From assembly GCA_002497075.1 (NCBI GenBank), contig DAML01000008.1, positions 1 to 64,000 on the forward strand: DNA of 64,000 nt, in the 5' to 3' direction. Positions 1 to 6,617 of this stretch are shown here, piece after piece. The translations under genes and the position numbers were made by a program. The notes under the pieces were generated by a model. That model was not told the DNA's origin. It ran no database searches and saw only the letters and a list, made by a program, of their open reading frames with translations. The DNA comes from Methanomassiliicoccaceae archaeon UBA472. Lineage in GTDB: Archaea; Thermoplasmatota; Thermoplasmata; Methanomassiliicoccales; UBA472. The stretch's first letter is position 1, and each line of letters opens with the position of its first letter.

Positions 1-784
1 CGTTGAAGCCGAACCATCCGAACCAGAGTATGAAGCCCCCGAGCATGACCATGGTCATGTTGTGGCCGGGGATCGGCAGCGGCTTTCCGTCCTTGGTGTA
101 TTTTCCAAGGCGCGGACCGATCACGATGCATGCAGCCAACGCCAGCAGACCGCCCAGGGCGTGCACCACGCCGGACCCGGCGAAGTCAAGGGCTCCGTAT
201 CCTCCGCCCAGGTCGACCATGAAGTCGGAAGTGGCGAGCCATCCTCCGCCCCATACCCAGTGCGCATATACCGGATAGATCACCGCGGTCACCACGGCGC
301 TGTATATGAGGTAGGTCTTGAACTTCGGCCTCTCCGCGATAGCGCCGGACACGATGGTGACGGCGGTGGCGGCGAAGACCAGCATGAAGAACCAGGATAA
401 CATGGTCCCCACATCATATGCCTCCCCGACAAGCATGAAGGCGGTGGTCGGATCGCCGATTATCCCGCCCACATCGGTCCCCATGAACAGCGAGTAGCCG
501 ATCACCAGGAACACGATGGTGCCCATGACGAAGTCCATGAAGTTCTTCATCAGGACGTTGGCCACGTTCTTCACCCTGACCATCCCGGCCTCCACCATGG
601 CGAACCCGGCCTGCATGAAGAACACCAGGAAGGCGCAGATCAGCACCCAGGTGTAATCGATGGAGTTCATGACCCCCTCCAGGGTCGCTGGGTTGGTAGC
701 TCCGCTAGGGTCGGCGGCCTGCGCCGCCGGCAGCAGGAGCACCAGGCTCAACACTATCAGGAGGAACGCGGAATACTTACGCAT
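1..784 (-). CDS. amt: Ammonium transporter Amt, 5' part (runs off the window)
   Basis: The visible 261 residues begin with a Sec-type signal peptide (MRKYSAFLLIVLSLVLLLP, then AAQA), as in many Amt proteins. Hydrophobic segments follow. Family-typical stretches are FFMQAGFAMVEAGMVR, KNVANVLMKNFMDF, VYAHWVWGGGWL, LDFAGSGVVHALGG and GFILWFGWFGFN. Amt/Mep/Rh proteins are trimeric membrane channels that recruit ammonium for nitrogen assimilation. The ATG at 784 has a GGGAGG-like ribosome site just upstream. The 3' end and any glnK partner lie outside the window. The upstream region is unusually long and structured (see the palindrome at 857-874 and the inverted repeat at 1021-1051). Family is certain; substrate is by homology. 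Confidence 0.95.
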   Translation of the reverse strand, partial: MRKYSAFLLIVLSLVLLLPAAQAADPSGATNPATLEGVMNSIDYTWVLICAFLVFFMQAGFAMVEAGMVRVKNVANVLMKNFMDFVMGTIVFLVIGYSLFMGTDVGGIIGDPTTAFMLVGEAYDVGTMLSWFFMLVFAATAVTIVSGAIAERPKFKTYLIYSAVVTAVIYPVYAHWVWGGGWLATSDFMVDLGGGYGALDFAGSGVVHALGGLLALAACIVIGPRLGKYTKDGKPLPIPGHNMTMVMLGGFILWFGWFGFN

Positions 785-856
785 CCCGCCAGCCTCCCTT
801 CTCTGTGACTTGGTCTTTGCTGGAAATCACTGGTTTCAACTCTCCGCAACCGCTGC

Positions 857-874
857 GCCCGGGTATACCCGGGC
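857..874. promoter_or_regulatory. Perfect 18-nt palindrome upstream of amt
   Basis: GCCCGGGTATACCCGGGC reads identically on both strands, about 73 bases before the amt ATG. It could be a dimeric regulator site or, in RNA, a hairpin in the amt leader. It does not match the NrpR operator pattern GGAA-N6-TTCC known from methanogen nitrogen genes. Function is inferred only from symmetry and position. Confidence 0.4.
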
Positions 875-1020
875 CTAGGAGGTAGGCGCCGCCAGGTACC
901 TTTTCCGCCGCAGCCATCGCCGCCGCGGCCGCCATGCACTCCACGGCGGTGAAGCGGTTCTGGACCGGTTTCCGGCGAGGAGGACGGAGCGGTTCCCGAC
1001 GCCTGACCGTTTTTCCTAGG

Positions 1021-1051
1021 CTCCAATAGACGTTTATCGAGCGCATTGGAG
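1021..1051. promoter_or_regulatory. Spaced inverted repeat near the probable amt transcription start
   Basis: CTCCAAT (1021-1027) and ATTGGAG (1045-1051) are perfect inverted copies separated by 17 bases. The repeat lies just downstream (minus strand) of the TATA-like tract at about 1062-1075, where a repressor could block initiation. Inference from position only. Confidence 0.3.
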
Positions 1052-1231
1052 AAAGTGTAGATAAATGTATAATAAATAGTTATTGAAGCAAACAAATGAG
1101 TAATAATACAAAAAATAGTGTACATTTGTAGGATTAGAATCAAGCGATTCCTCAGAGGAATAAAATCTTCGATGTTCGTAACCGAAAAATTAAAAAAACG
1201 ACGAAAAGAAGTTATCGATCGAGCTAGCGGC

Positions 1232-2530
1232 TCACTTTACCTGCTCCCACTTCTCCAGCTCCTGTACCTTGGACAAGGTGCCGCCGCGTTTTATCTCCTC
1301 TCTTATCCGCTCCTCGCGTTCCCAGACGTCGACGGAACGGTTGGCCAGCTCGACAGCGTGCTCCTGCGGTATCACGATGACGCCGCTCTCATCGCCGACG
1401 ATCCAATCGCCCGTGCGGATCATCTGCCCGCCACAGACGATCTCCAGCCCGATGCCGCCGAAGCCCTTCGGCTCCCCGGCGTGAGGCGAGATGTGACGGC
1501 TGAAGCAGGGGAACCCCAGGTCGATGATTCCGTCTATGTCCCGCGCCGCTCCGTCAATGATGACACCGGCGACGCCCTTCACCATGGCGCTATTAGCGGC
1601 CAGCTCTCCCCAGACCGCGATCTCGCTTCCCCCGGCGTCTATGACGATGATATCCCCTCTCCTGGCGCGATCGATGGCCTCCACCGGCTTGGCCCAATCG
1701 CCTTTAGCGGTCTGCACCGTAAGCGCCCGGCCGACCGTCTTCACCCCATGGCCGTTGCGCAGCACGATGCCGTTGTCCATGACCCCGCGCTTGTGCGCGG
1801 CGTCGGCGATGTTGCATGTGGAAACTTTAGCGAAGGCCTCGAAAAGCTCCTCCTGCCCGTACTTCTTGGAAAGGGCGTTCGGGAGGCCCTTACCGGTCCT
1901 CATTCCTTCCTTTACGGCACGGGCGGCGGAGCGCACGTCGCCGGTCTTGATTATCCCGCCTCCAACGATGATTATGGATGCCCCGTGTTCGATCATCTTG
2001 GGAGCGGTTTCCGAAGTTATGCCCCCGGCCACCGCCAGGGGGATGCTGATGGCCTTGGACACCTTGGAGACTATCTCCAGCGGCGAGCCCTCGCCCTTCA
2101 TCTGCTCGTCGATGCCCACGTGTAAACATACGTAAGAAGCGCCCAGCTCCTCGGCTCGTTTCGCCCGGGCGACCTTGTCAGGCACATTGATCATGTCCAC
2201 CATGATGGCCGCCCCGTACTTGCGGGCGGTCATAACGGATTCGGATATCGTCCCTTCATCCGAAAGCCCGAGCACGGTGACGACGTCCGCTCCGGCCTTT
2301 GCCGCTATCTCCACCTCGAACGCGCCGACGTCCATGGTCTTCATGTCGGCGACCAGGGTCCGCCCCGGGAACTCTTTCTTTAGTGCTCGAAGACACTCCG
2401 CGCCCTCGCTTTTGATAAGGGGCGTTCCAGCCTCTATCCAGTCCGCCCCGCCCTCTATGGACTCACGGGCGATCTCGACGGCGCGCTTGAGGTGCATGAG
2501 GTCCAAAGCGACCTGCAGAACCGGTTGCAT
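1232..2530 (-). CDS. Bifunctional 3-hexulose-6-phosphate synthase / RraA-family protein
   Basis: A fusion of 432 residues. Residues 1-210 are a hexulose-6-phosphate synthase TIM barrel: QVALDL, the DMKTMD metal/phosphate motif, AVAGGIT and the IIIVGGGI phosphate-binding loop. Residues 230-432 match the RraA/HMG-aldolase-like fold, with GRALTVQT, GELAANSA and GVIIDGAARDIDG. In archaea Hps condenses or cleaves ribulose-5-phosphate and formaldehyde, supplying pentose phosphates where the oxidative pentose pathway is missing. The same fusion is known in archaea. The role of the RraA half is unsettled (ribonuclease regulator in bacteria, aldolase in relatives). The neighbouring gene at 2606 is divergent. 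Confidence 0.9.
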   Translation of the reverse strand: MQPVLQVALDLMHLKRAVEIARESIEGGADWIEAGTPLIKSEGAECLRALKKEFPGRTLVADMKTMDVGAFEVEIAAKAGADVVTVLGLSDEGTISESVMTARKYGAAIMVDMINVPDKVARAKRAEELGASYVCLHVGIDEQMKGEGSPLEIVSKVSKAISIPLAVAGGITSETAPKMIEHGASIIIVGGGIIKTGDVRSAARAVKEGMRTGKGLPNALSKKYGQEELFEAFAKVSTCNIADAAHKRGVMDNGIVLRNGHGVKTVGRALTVQTAKGDWAKPVEAIDRARRGDIIVIDAGGSEIAVWGELAANSAMVKGVAGVIIDGAARDIDGIIDLGFPCFSRHISPHAGEPKGFGGIGLEIVCGGQMIRTGDWIVGDESGVIVIPQEHAVELANRSVDVWEREERIREEIKRGGTLSKVQELEKWEQVK

Positions 2531-2573
2531 GAGCGTACAATCGCCGCCAGACTACTAATCTTTTCCTTCAAAA

Positions 2574-2585
2574 AATAATATATCC
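2574..2585 (+). promoter_or_regulatory. TATA box for the KaiC-like gene pair
   Basis: AATAATATATCC is centred about 26 bases before the ATG at 2606. At the usual archaeal TATA-to-start distance, transcription would begin at or next to that ATG, giving a leaderless mRNA. Confidence 0.55.
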
Positions 2586-2605
2586 GCAGATACGCATCAT
2601 CACGC

Positions 2606-3316
2606 ATGGCCGCAACCCCAGGCGCCAAGTGCTGTACCGGCATGGATTGTATAGATCGCATAGTCGGCGGAGGGTTCCCGGTGGGCGGCATGATATCAGT
2701 GAGCGGTCCCTGCGGGTCTGGCAAGACCAACTTCGGTCTGGAGTATCTTATTCGAGGAGCTATGGGCGGTCAGAAAGGACTGTACGTATCGACGGTGCAC
2801 AGCCCGGGGAAGCTACTGACGTACCTTCCGAAGCTGGATTACGCCGACGGCAAGATCTTCGAAAAAGGTACGGTCGTCCTGAAGCACATCGACGAGATGG
2901 GCTCCGGGGAAAGGGACGACGGCAAGATAACGAAGAGCGAAGCGTTCGCCATGGTCGCCGATATTGATGAAGCGATAAAGGAGCAGAAGGCCAGCCGGAT
3001 GGTGCTGGACGCTACCAATCCCATATTGGTGGAGATGGAGGGCTGGGTGGCCAGGGTGTTCCTTCAGTCCCTGTCAAAGGTGTTATTCGATTCCAAGTGC
3101 ACCGGGCTGCTGATCACCGAAGGCGACGTTCCGGACTGCCAGGAGCATACCATGTCCGACGGGATAATCAAATTGGGGACGGCGGTGCGCCGCGGCGACA
3201 ACTACCGGGTCTTGGAAGTGCTGAAGATGTCCGGGGCGGCGCATTCACGCGCCAAGTACGTCATGGACATGACGCCTGAAGGATTACTGATCACTCCGAT
3301 GCTCAGGGGGTTCTGA
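2606..3316 (+). CDS. KaiC-like RecA-superfamily ATPase
   Basis: This 236-residue single-domain protein opens with the KaiC/RadA-type TGMDCIDRIVGGGFPVGG. A complete Walker A, GPCGSGKT, lies at about residues 34-41, and the YVSTVHSPGKLL segment follows it as in KaiC-like proteins. The Walker B-like strand is less obvious (RMVLDATNPI). KaiC-like archaeal proteins (for example FlaH/ArlH) are regulatory ATPases, often tied to motility or signalling. The gene is followed after one base by a degenerate paralogue at 3318, so the two are cotranscribed and may pair. A pilin gene lies downstream on the same strand. The specific function is unknown. Confidence 0.8.
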   Translation: MAATPGAKCCTGMDCIDRIVGGGFPVGGMISVSGPCGSGKTNFGLEYLIRGAMGGQKGLYVSTVHSPGKLLTYLPKLDYADGKIFEKGTVVLKHIDEMGSGERDDGKITKSEAFAMVADIDEAIKEQKASRMVLDATNPILVEMEGWVARVFLQSLSKVLFDSKCTGLLITEGDVPDCQEHTMSDGIIKLGTAVRRGDNYRVLEVLKMSGAAHSRAKYVMDMTPEGLLITPMLRGF

Positions 3317-3317
3317 G

Positions 3318-3884
3318 ATGGAGGAGGCGGCGCCGCAGATACTGAGCAAGCTGAACGAGCTCGGTCCGTCGGTATCGGTGGATTTCAACATCGGCGTGGA
3401 GGCGTACTTTGATACGCTTACGGCGCTGGTGGACCGTTTCTGCAACAAGAAAGGGCTGACCTGCATCTACATCTCGGTGACGATGCCCTCGTCAACGACC
3501 ATTTCGGCGCTGCGATCCCTGGAGATCGACACAGCGAAGATGCGCTTTGTTGATTGCATCTCCTTCGCCACCATGGAATGCGCTTCCGATGACGCGCAGA
3601 CGGTGTACGTGGAAAGCCCGACCATGCTAGAGTACATCGTGCTGAAGATGGAGTATCTCTTCCGGAAGGGAAAAGGCGAGCCGTTCATGGTCATATTGGA
3701 CTCTGTTAATTCGTTGGCGGCGCACAACGAGGTTCGCATGCTTTACGAGTTCATGCAGGTGCTCATGGCCAGCGCCAAGAGCAGGGGTGCGTACCCGGTC
3801 ATCCTGAGCATGGAGGACCAGATGAAGCCTGAATTGCAGGAGATGCTGCAGCTGGTCTGCGATCAGTTCGTCACTTTGAAGTGA
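3318..3884 (+). CDS. KaiC-like protein without a P-loop
   Basis: 188 residues. The RecA-like core is recognisable from the Walker B-type strand PFMVILDSVNSLAAHN (about residue 120) and the strand pattern before it. The position where Walker A should lie (VDFNIGVEAYFDTL) has no GxxxxGK[ST], so ATP hydrolysis is unlikely. The ATG is one base after the stop of the intact ATPase at 2606, so translation is probably coupled. Inference: a non-catalytic partner of the upstream ATPase. It could also be grouped with the DUF835-like proteins, which share this degenerate core (compare 27120-28127). Confidence 0.65.
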   Translation: MEEAAPQILSKLNELGPSVSVDFNIGVEAYFDTLTALVDRFCNKKGLTCIYISVTMPSSTTISALRSLEIDTAKMRFVDCISFATMECASDDAQTVYVESPTMLEYIVLKMEYLFRKGKGEPFMVILDSVNSLAAHNEVRMLYEFMQVLMASAKSRGAYPVILSMEDQMKPELQEMLQLVCDQFVTLK

Positions 3885-4010
3885 AGTAGGGCGGTTGACA
3901 GACACTCCATAACGTTTTATCTCTTTCATGAGGTACGATGCTTCGTTTTAAAGGGCAATAAAACAGCTGGAAAGTACGAAGTATCCAGTTTTTTTCTTGA
4001 TTTTGAAGGA

Positions 4011-4024
4011 GATAATTATATATT
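4011..4024 (+). promoter_or_regulatory. TATA box of the pilin gene
   Basis: The AT-only tract GATAATTATATATT sits in an AT-rich stretch. A start about 25 bases downstream falls near 4043-4047, exactly where the leader hairpin begins. Confidence 0.6.
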
Positions 4025-4044
4025 CTCAAACGTATAAACTGAGT

Positions 4045-4064
4045 CTGGTAGGGCAACCTACCAG
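4045..4064 (+). promoter_or_regulatory. 5'-terminal GNRA-capped hairpin in the pilin leader
   Basis: CTGGTAGG, the loop GCAA, then CCTACCAG: eight perfect base pairs closed by a GNRA tetraloop. The last stem base is the first G of the pilin ribosome-binding site (GGAG, 4064-4067), nine bases before the ATG at 4077. With the TATA box at 4011-4024 the mRNA should begin within a few bases of the stem. Likely roles are 5'-end mRNA stabilisation or control of ribosome access. Structure is read directly; function is inferred. Confidence 0.6.
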
Positions 4065-4076
4065 GAGACTGAACAT

Positions 4077-4508
4077 ATGAAGAAAATGTGGAAATTGAAC
4101 AACAAGGCAGTTTCCCCGGTCATCGCGACGATTCTGATGGTTGCGATCACTGTGGTTCTGGCCGCTGTGTTGTACGTGATGGTAATGGGATTTGGCGGTG
4201 GAGATGATAACCAAGCACCTACTGCAGTTCTTGCAACTCCAGATGTTGATGCTACCCGTGTAAACACTACCTTGGTTTCGATCAGCCCCGAGACTGATAT
4301 AACCGACCTATCTTACAAGGTTGGCGCAACTGGTAATCTAACCGCACTAGTGGCTGGAACGAATTTCATCGATTTAGCGGCCGATGGTCAGGCTTCCAGT
4401 GGAGATTACATCACCTTCAGCGTGACCGGTGTTGTAGATGGCTCAATTTTATATTTGATTCATGAGCCGACTGGCGATGTAGTTGATCAGGTCGAAATTA
4501 ACCTCTAA
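4077..4508 (+). CDS. Type IV pilin (archaeal Pilin_N family)
   Basis: 143 residues with a class III signal peptide. A short basic leader (MKKMWKLNNKA) is followed by VSPVIATILMVAITVVLAAV, the assembly helix typical of archaeal adhesion pilins. Prepilin peptidase should cut just before VSPV. The C-terminal domain is small, acidic and Thr/Asp-rich. The subunit would be exported and polymerised by a GspE/TadC-type machine; one is encoded at 45303-51704, although no prepilin peptidase is seen here. Base composition is more AT-rich than the surroundings. A strong promoter, leader hairpin and T-rich terminator suggest a monocistronic, abundant transcript. Confidence 0.9.
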   Translation: MKKMWKLNNKAVSPVIATILMVAITVVLAAVLYVMVMGFGGGDDNQAPTAVLATPDVDATRVNTTLVSISPETDITDLSYKVGATGNLTALVAGTNFIDLAADGQASSGDYITFSVTGVVDGSILYLIHEPTGDVVDQVEINL

Positions 4509-4545
4509 ACTCCTTATTTTTTTATTTTTTTTACTACCGTAGTTT
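4509..4545. terminator. T-rich terminator between convergent pilin and RDD genes
   Basis: Runs of seven and eight T residues follow the pilin stop within 30 bases, the usual archaeal intrinsic termination signal. The opposite gene ends inside the same tract. Confidence 0.6.
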
Positions 4546-4951
4546 TTGATATAGTGTCTACCCATCTTTGTCTAGGGTCTATATTAAAACCCAAACCGAT
4601 AAAAAAATCAATTGGTAAAAAGACATACCAGAACATCTTAGGAACATTCCTGACGACCGCCTTCGAAAGTGTCATCGGTTCTTCAATCGACACAACAACG
4701 TGCCCTACCAAGGTCTTGCCGATTGTGGCTCCTTTTTTCCATTCAGCAACCGTTGAGTATAAGAACCATCCAAAACCAGATATCACGCCAACCAGCAACT
4801 CTTTTGGTTCAACGTCGAAAATAAAAACCAACAACCCAACAGGAATAAAGATTAAGGATACATCGATCAACCCCGCCGCCAGCCTCCTCAGCATATGCAT
4901 TCTGAACTCATGGCTGTGCTCCAGCAGATCGTAACCAGTCGGCATCTCCAT
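4514..4951 (-). CDS. RDD-family membrane protein
   Basis: 145 residues from the ATG at 4951. The RDD pattern is clear: RRLAAGLIDVSLIF with the first membrane helix, a second helix at VGVISGFGWFLYSTV, then KGATIGKTLVGHVVVS, the VVRNVPKMFWYV segment, and a C-terminal RQRWVDTISKTTVV. RDD proteins are small multi-pass membrane proteins of mostly unknown function, some linked to ion transport. A TATA-like tract about 27 bases upstream suggests a leaderless start at 4951; a longer form from a GTG at 5014 is possible. The coding region is AT-rich compared with its neighbours. Confidence 0.85.
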   Translation of the reverse strand: MEMPTGYDLLEHSHEFRMHMLRRLAAGLIDVSLIFIPVGLLVFIFDVEPKELLVGVISGFGWFLYSTVAEWKKGATIGKTLVGHVVVSIEEPMTLSKAVVRNVPKMFWYVFLPIDFFIGLGFNIDPRQRWVDTISKTTVVKKIKK

Positions 4952-5254
4952 CCCAGATAGAATATGTTGAACAGGATATTTTATTCTTATTGCCTGAAAA
5001 ATTAAATCTACCACTCAGCTCGCCCGTCTCTCATCATTAAATCAGAGCTGGGTTTATCATCATCGTGGCGGAAACGCATCATACGCTCCAAACTTAAATC
5101 TATTCCGACCGCAGGGATGACAACAACATATCGTAACAATCGGGAACCTCACTTATATTTGGGAAGGCGATATCCGGGCAGTTACGATATCAATCGGTGT
5201 CCCGTAAAGGTCCGAGGCGACGGACCGTCACCGACACCCCCCAGGTGTCATATA

Positions 5255-5581
5255 ATGCTGAAATCGAAGGTCGATCCCCGAGCGATCGTCGGAGGGCTGC
5301 TAGCAGCGGTAGCGATGGTCGGACTTCTTCTGAACGACCTATGGTACGTCTGGCTTTTATTGCTGGCCATCGGCGTAATTCTCATCGCCGTCTCCATCAC
5401 CGACCGTTACGACTACGAATGCCAGAAATGCCACGGCAAGTACAAACTGGGGGTCAAGGGCATCATCGCCTCCAAGCACGGACGGGACGCCAACGGGAGC
5501 TGGGCCATCTCCCGCTGCCCTCATTGCAGGGCGGTCACCAAGGCCAAGGAGTCACGATCACATGGCAAGGAGAAGGTTTAG
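5255..5581 (+). CDS. Small membrane protein with C-terminal zinc ribbon
   Basis: 108 residues from the ATG at 5255. An earlier in-frame start would add about 46 low-complexity residues and is less likely. Two hydrophobic segments (IVGGLLAAVAMVGLLL and VWLLLLAIGVILIAVS) are followed by a cytoplasmic domain with CQKCHGKY and CPHC, a four-cysteine zinc ribbon. Function is unknown. It overlaps the next gene (start 5562) by 20 bases, so the two are probably one transcription unit. Confidence 0.65.
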   Translation: MLKSKVDPRAIVGGLLAAVAMVGLLLNDLWYVWLLLLAIGVILIAVSITDRYDYECQKCHGKYKLGVKGIIASKHGRDANGSWAISRCPHCRAVTKAKESRSHGKEKV

Positions 5582-6008
5582 AGAATCCGCAACAAAGAGG
5601 ACCATCCTCTTCATCTGCATCGGGAACGCGTCCCGATCTCAGATGGCGGAAGGGTACGTCAACGCCAAGTTGAGCGATAGGTATCACGCTAGCAGCGCCG
5701 GTCTCAACCCGGAAAGGGTTAGTCGTAAAGCCATAGCGGTCATGAAGGAGATCGGCATCGACATCTCCGAGCACCGCTCCAAGAGCGTTGAGGAGTTCTA
5801 CGGAAAAGAGTTCGATTACGTCGTCACTCTCTGCGACGAGGCGGAGGACGAGTGCCCGCATTTCCTGAACGGCAAGGACTACATCCACAGGGGCTTCAGC
5901 GATCCATGCAAGGCCCGGGGCACGGACGAGGAATTGCTGATCATTTATCGTAAAACGAGAGACGACATGATCAAGTGGATCGACAACATCTTCGGCCAGG
6001 AAGCATGA
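5562..6008 (+). CDS. Low-molecular-weight phosphatase / arsenate reductase-like protein
   Basis: 148 residues. The P-loop CIGNASRSQMAEG near the N-terminus is the CX5R(S) active site of low-molecular-weight tyrosine phosphatases and thioredoxin-type arsenate reductases. The general-acid loop GFSDPCKARG (about residue 115) carries the Asp-Pro pair. The common CTGNSCRSQMAEG is changed to IGNASR, so the second loop cysteine is lost, but the nucleophile and Arg remain. Redox relay cysteines occur at TLCDEAEDECPHF and SDPC, which favours arsenate reductase. The end overlaps the tsr3 start (ATGA). Confidence 0.8.
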   Translation: MARRRFRESATKRTILFICIGNASRSQMAEGYVNAKLSDRYHASSAGLNPERVSRKAIAVMKEIGIDISEHRSKSVEEFYGKEFDYVVTLCDEAEDECPHFLNGKDYIHRGFSDPCKARGTDEELLIIYRKTRDDMIKWIDNIFGQEA

Positions 6009-6547
6009 GCAAGGTCTACGTTTACGACGAACGGGATTGCGATCCCAAGAAGTGCACCTCACGCAAGATGGTGAAGTTCCAGTTAGCGACAGAGCTCCCG
6101 AACCTCAAGGCCGTTCCGTACGGCGTTCTCGTCCTGGACCCCTTCGCCCAGAAGGCCGTATCTCGCGAGGACGCGGAAAGGGTGAAGGCGCACGGTGTGC
6201 TGGTAATGGACCTCTCCTGGGAGAATATCGAACGTTTTCCGAAGGTCCGCAAGGACGCCGCGCACCGTGCGTTACCGTATATGCTAGCGGCGAACCCGGT
6301 CAACTGGGGCAAGCCCATGCGTTTAACGAGCGCCGAGGCGGTGGCCGCCACGTTATACATCATAGGGGAAAAGGAGCAGGCGCAGCAGGTCCTGTCGAAA
6401 TTCACCTGGGGAGAGCAGTTCTTCGTCCTGAACAATGAACTCCTGGAACGCTACTCTTCCGTGGAGACCAGCCAGGAGGTCGTGGAGATACAATGGGACT
6501 ACTGCGAACGCCCTGAGGATGCGGAAGAAGGGCCGAGGGAAAGCTAA
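6005..6547 (+). CDS. tsr3: Tsr3-family rRNA aminocarboxypropyltransferase (DUF367)
   Basis: 180 residues from the ATG at 6005, overlapping the previous stop as ATGA. Family segments seen are DPKKCTSRKMVKF, VLDPFAQKAVS, VMDLSWEN, RALPYMLAANPVNWG and LTSAEAVAATLYIIG. Tsr3 moves the 3-amino-3-carboxypropyl group from S-adenosylmethionine to a modified uridine in small-subunit rRNA, using a SPOUT-like fold. Cytosolic, in ribosome maturation, which fits nmd3 further downstream. The acidic tail after residue 165 is probably disordered. Confidence 0.92.
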   Translation: MSKVYVYDERDCDPKKCTSRKMVKFQLATELPNLKAVPYGVLVLDPFAQKAVSREDAERVKAHGVLVMDLSWENIERFPKVRKDAAHRALPYMLAANPVNWGKPMRLTSAEAVAATLYIIGEKEQAQQVLSKFTWGEQFFVLNNELLERYSSVETSQEVVEIQWDYCERPEDAEEGPRES

Positions 6548-6617
6548 ATGTCAATGTAGGGAATACCCTTAGCCCCTGTGGGGAAACCCTAGGTCATTAC
6601 CTTTCAATTTCGGAGTG

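Larger units (their letters stand above)
785..1231. other. Long intergenic region between amt and hps-rraA
   Basis: No convincing gene is seen in these 447 bases. The half near amt is GC-rich; bases 1050-1215 are AT-rich. On the minus strand a TATA-like tract lies near 1062-1075, which would give amt a leader of roughly 260 nt. The region holds a perfect 18-nt palindrome and a spaced 7-bp inverted repeat. The AT-rich end lies just past the stop of the minus-strand hps-rraA gene and may include its terminator. Confidence 0.5.

Noticed and set aside
857..874. NrpR nitrogen operator upstream of amt
   Set aside because: The palindrome GCCCGGGTATACCCGGGC does not fit GGAA-N6-TTCC, and no such motif was noticed nearby.
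757..1143. Minus-strand open frames upstream of amt (128 and 89 codons)
   Set aside because: Low-complexity Ala/Arg-rich translations without a recognisable family; they overlap the amt start and the regulatory repeats, and the region looks like a GC-rich leader.
1118..2125. 335-codon plus-strand frame opposite hps-rraA
   Set aside because: Antisense shadow of a confidently identified gene; the translation is Asp/Leu/His-rich without family features.
5117..5254. 46-residue N-terminal extension of the zinc-ribbon membrane protein
   Set aside because: Low-complexity sequence without conservation signs, preceding a good ATG at 5255 next to the first membrane helix.
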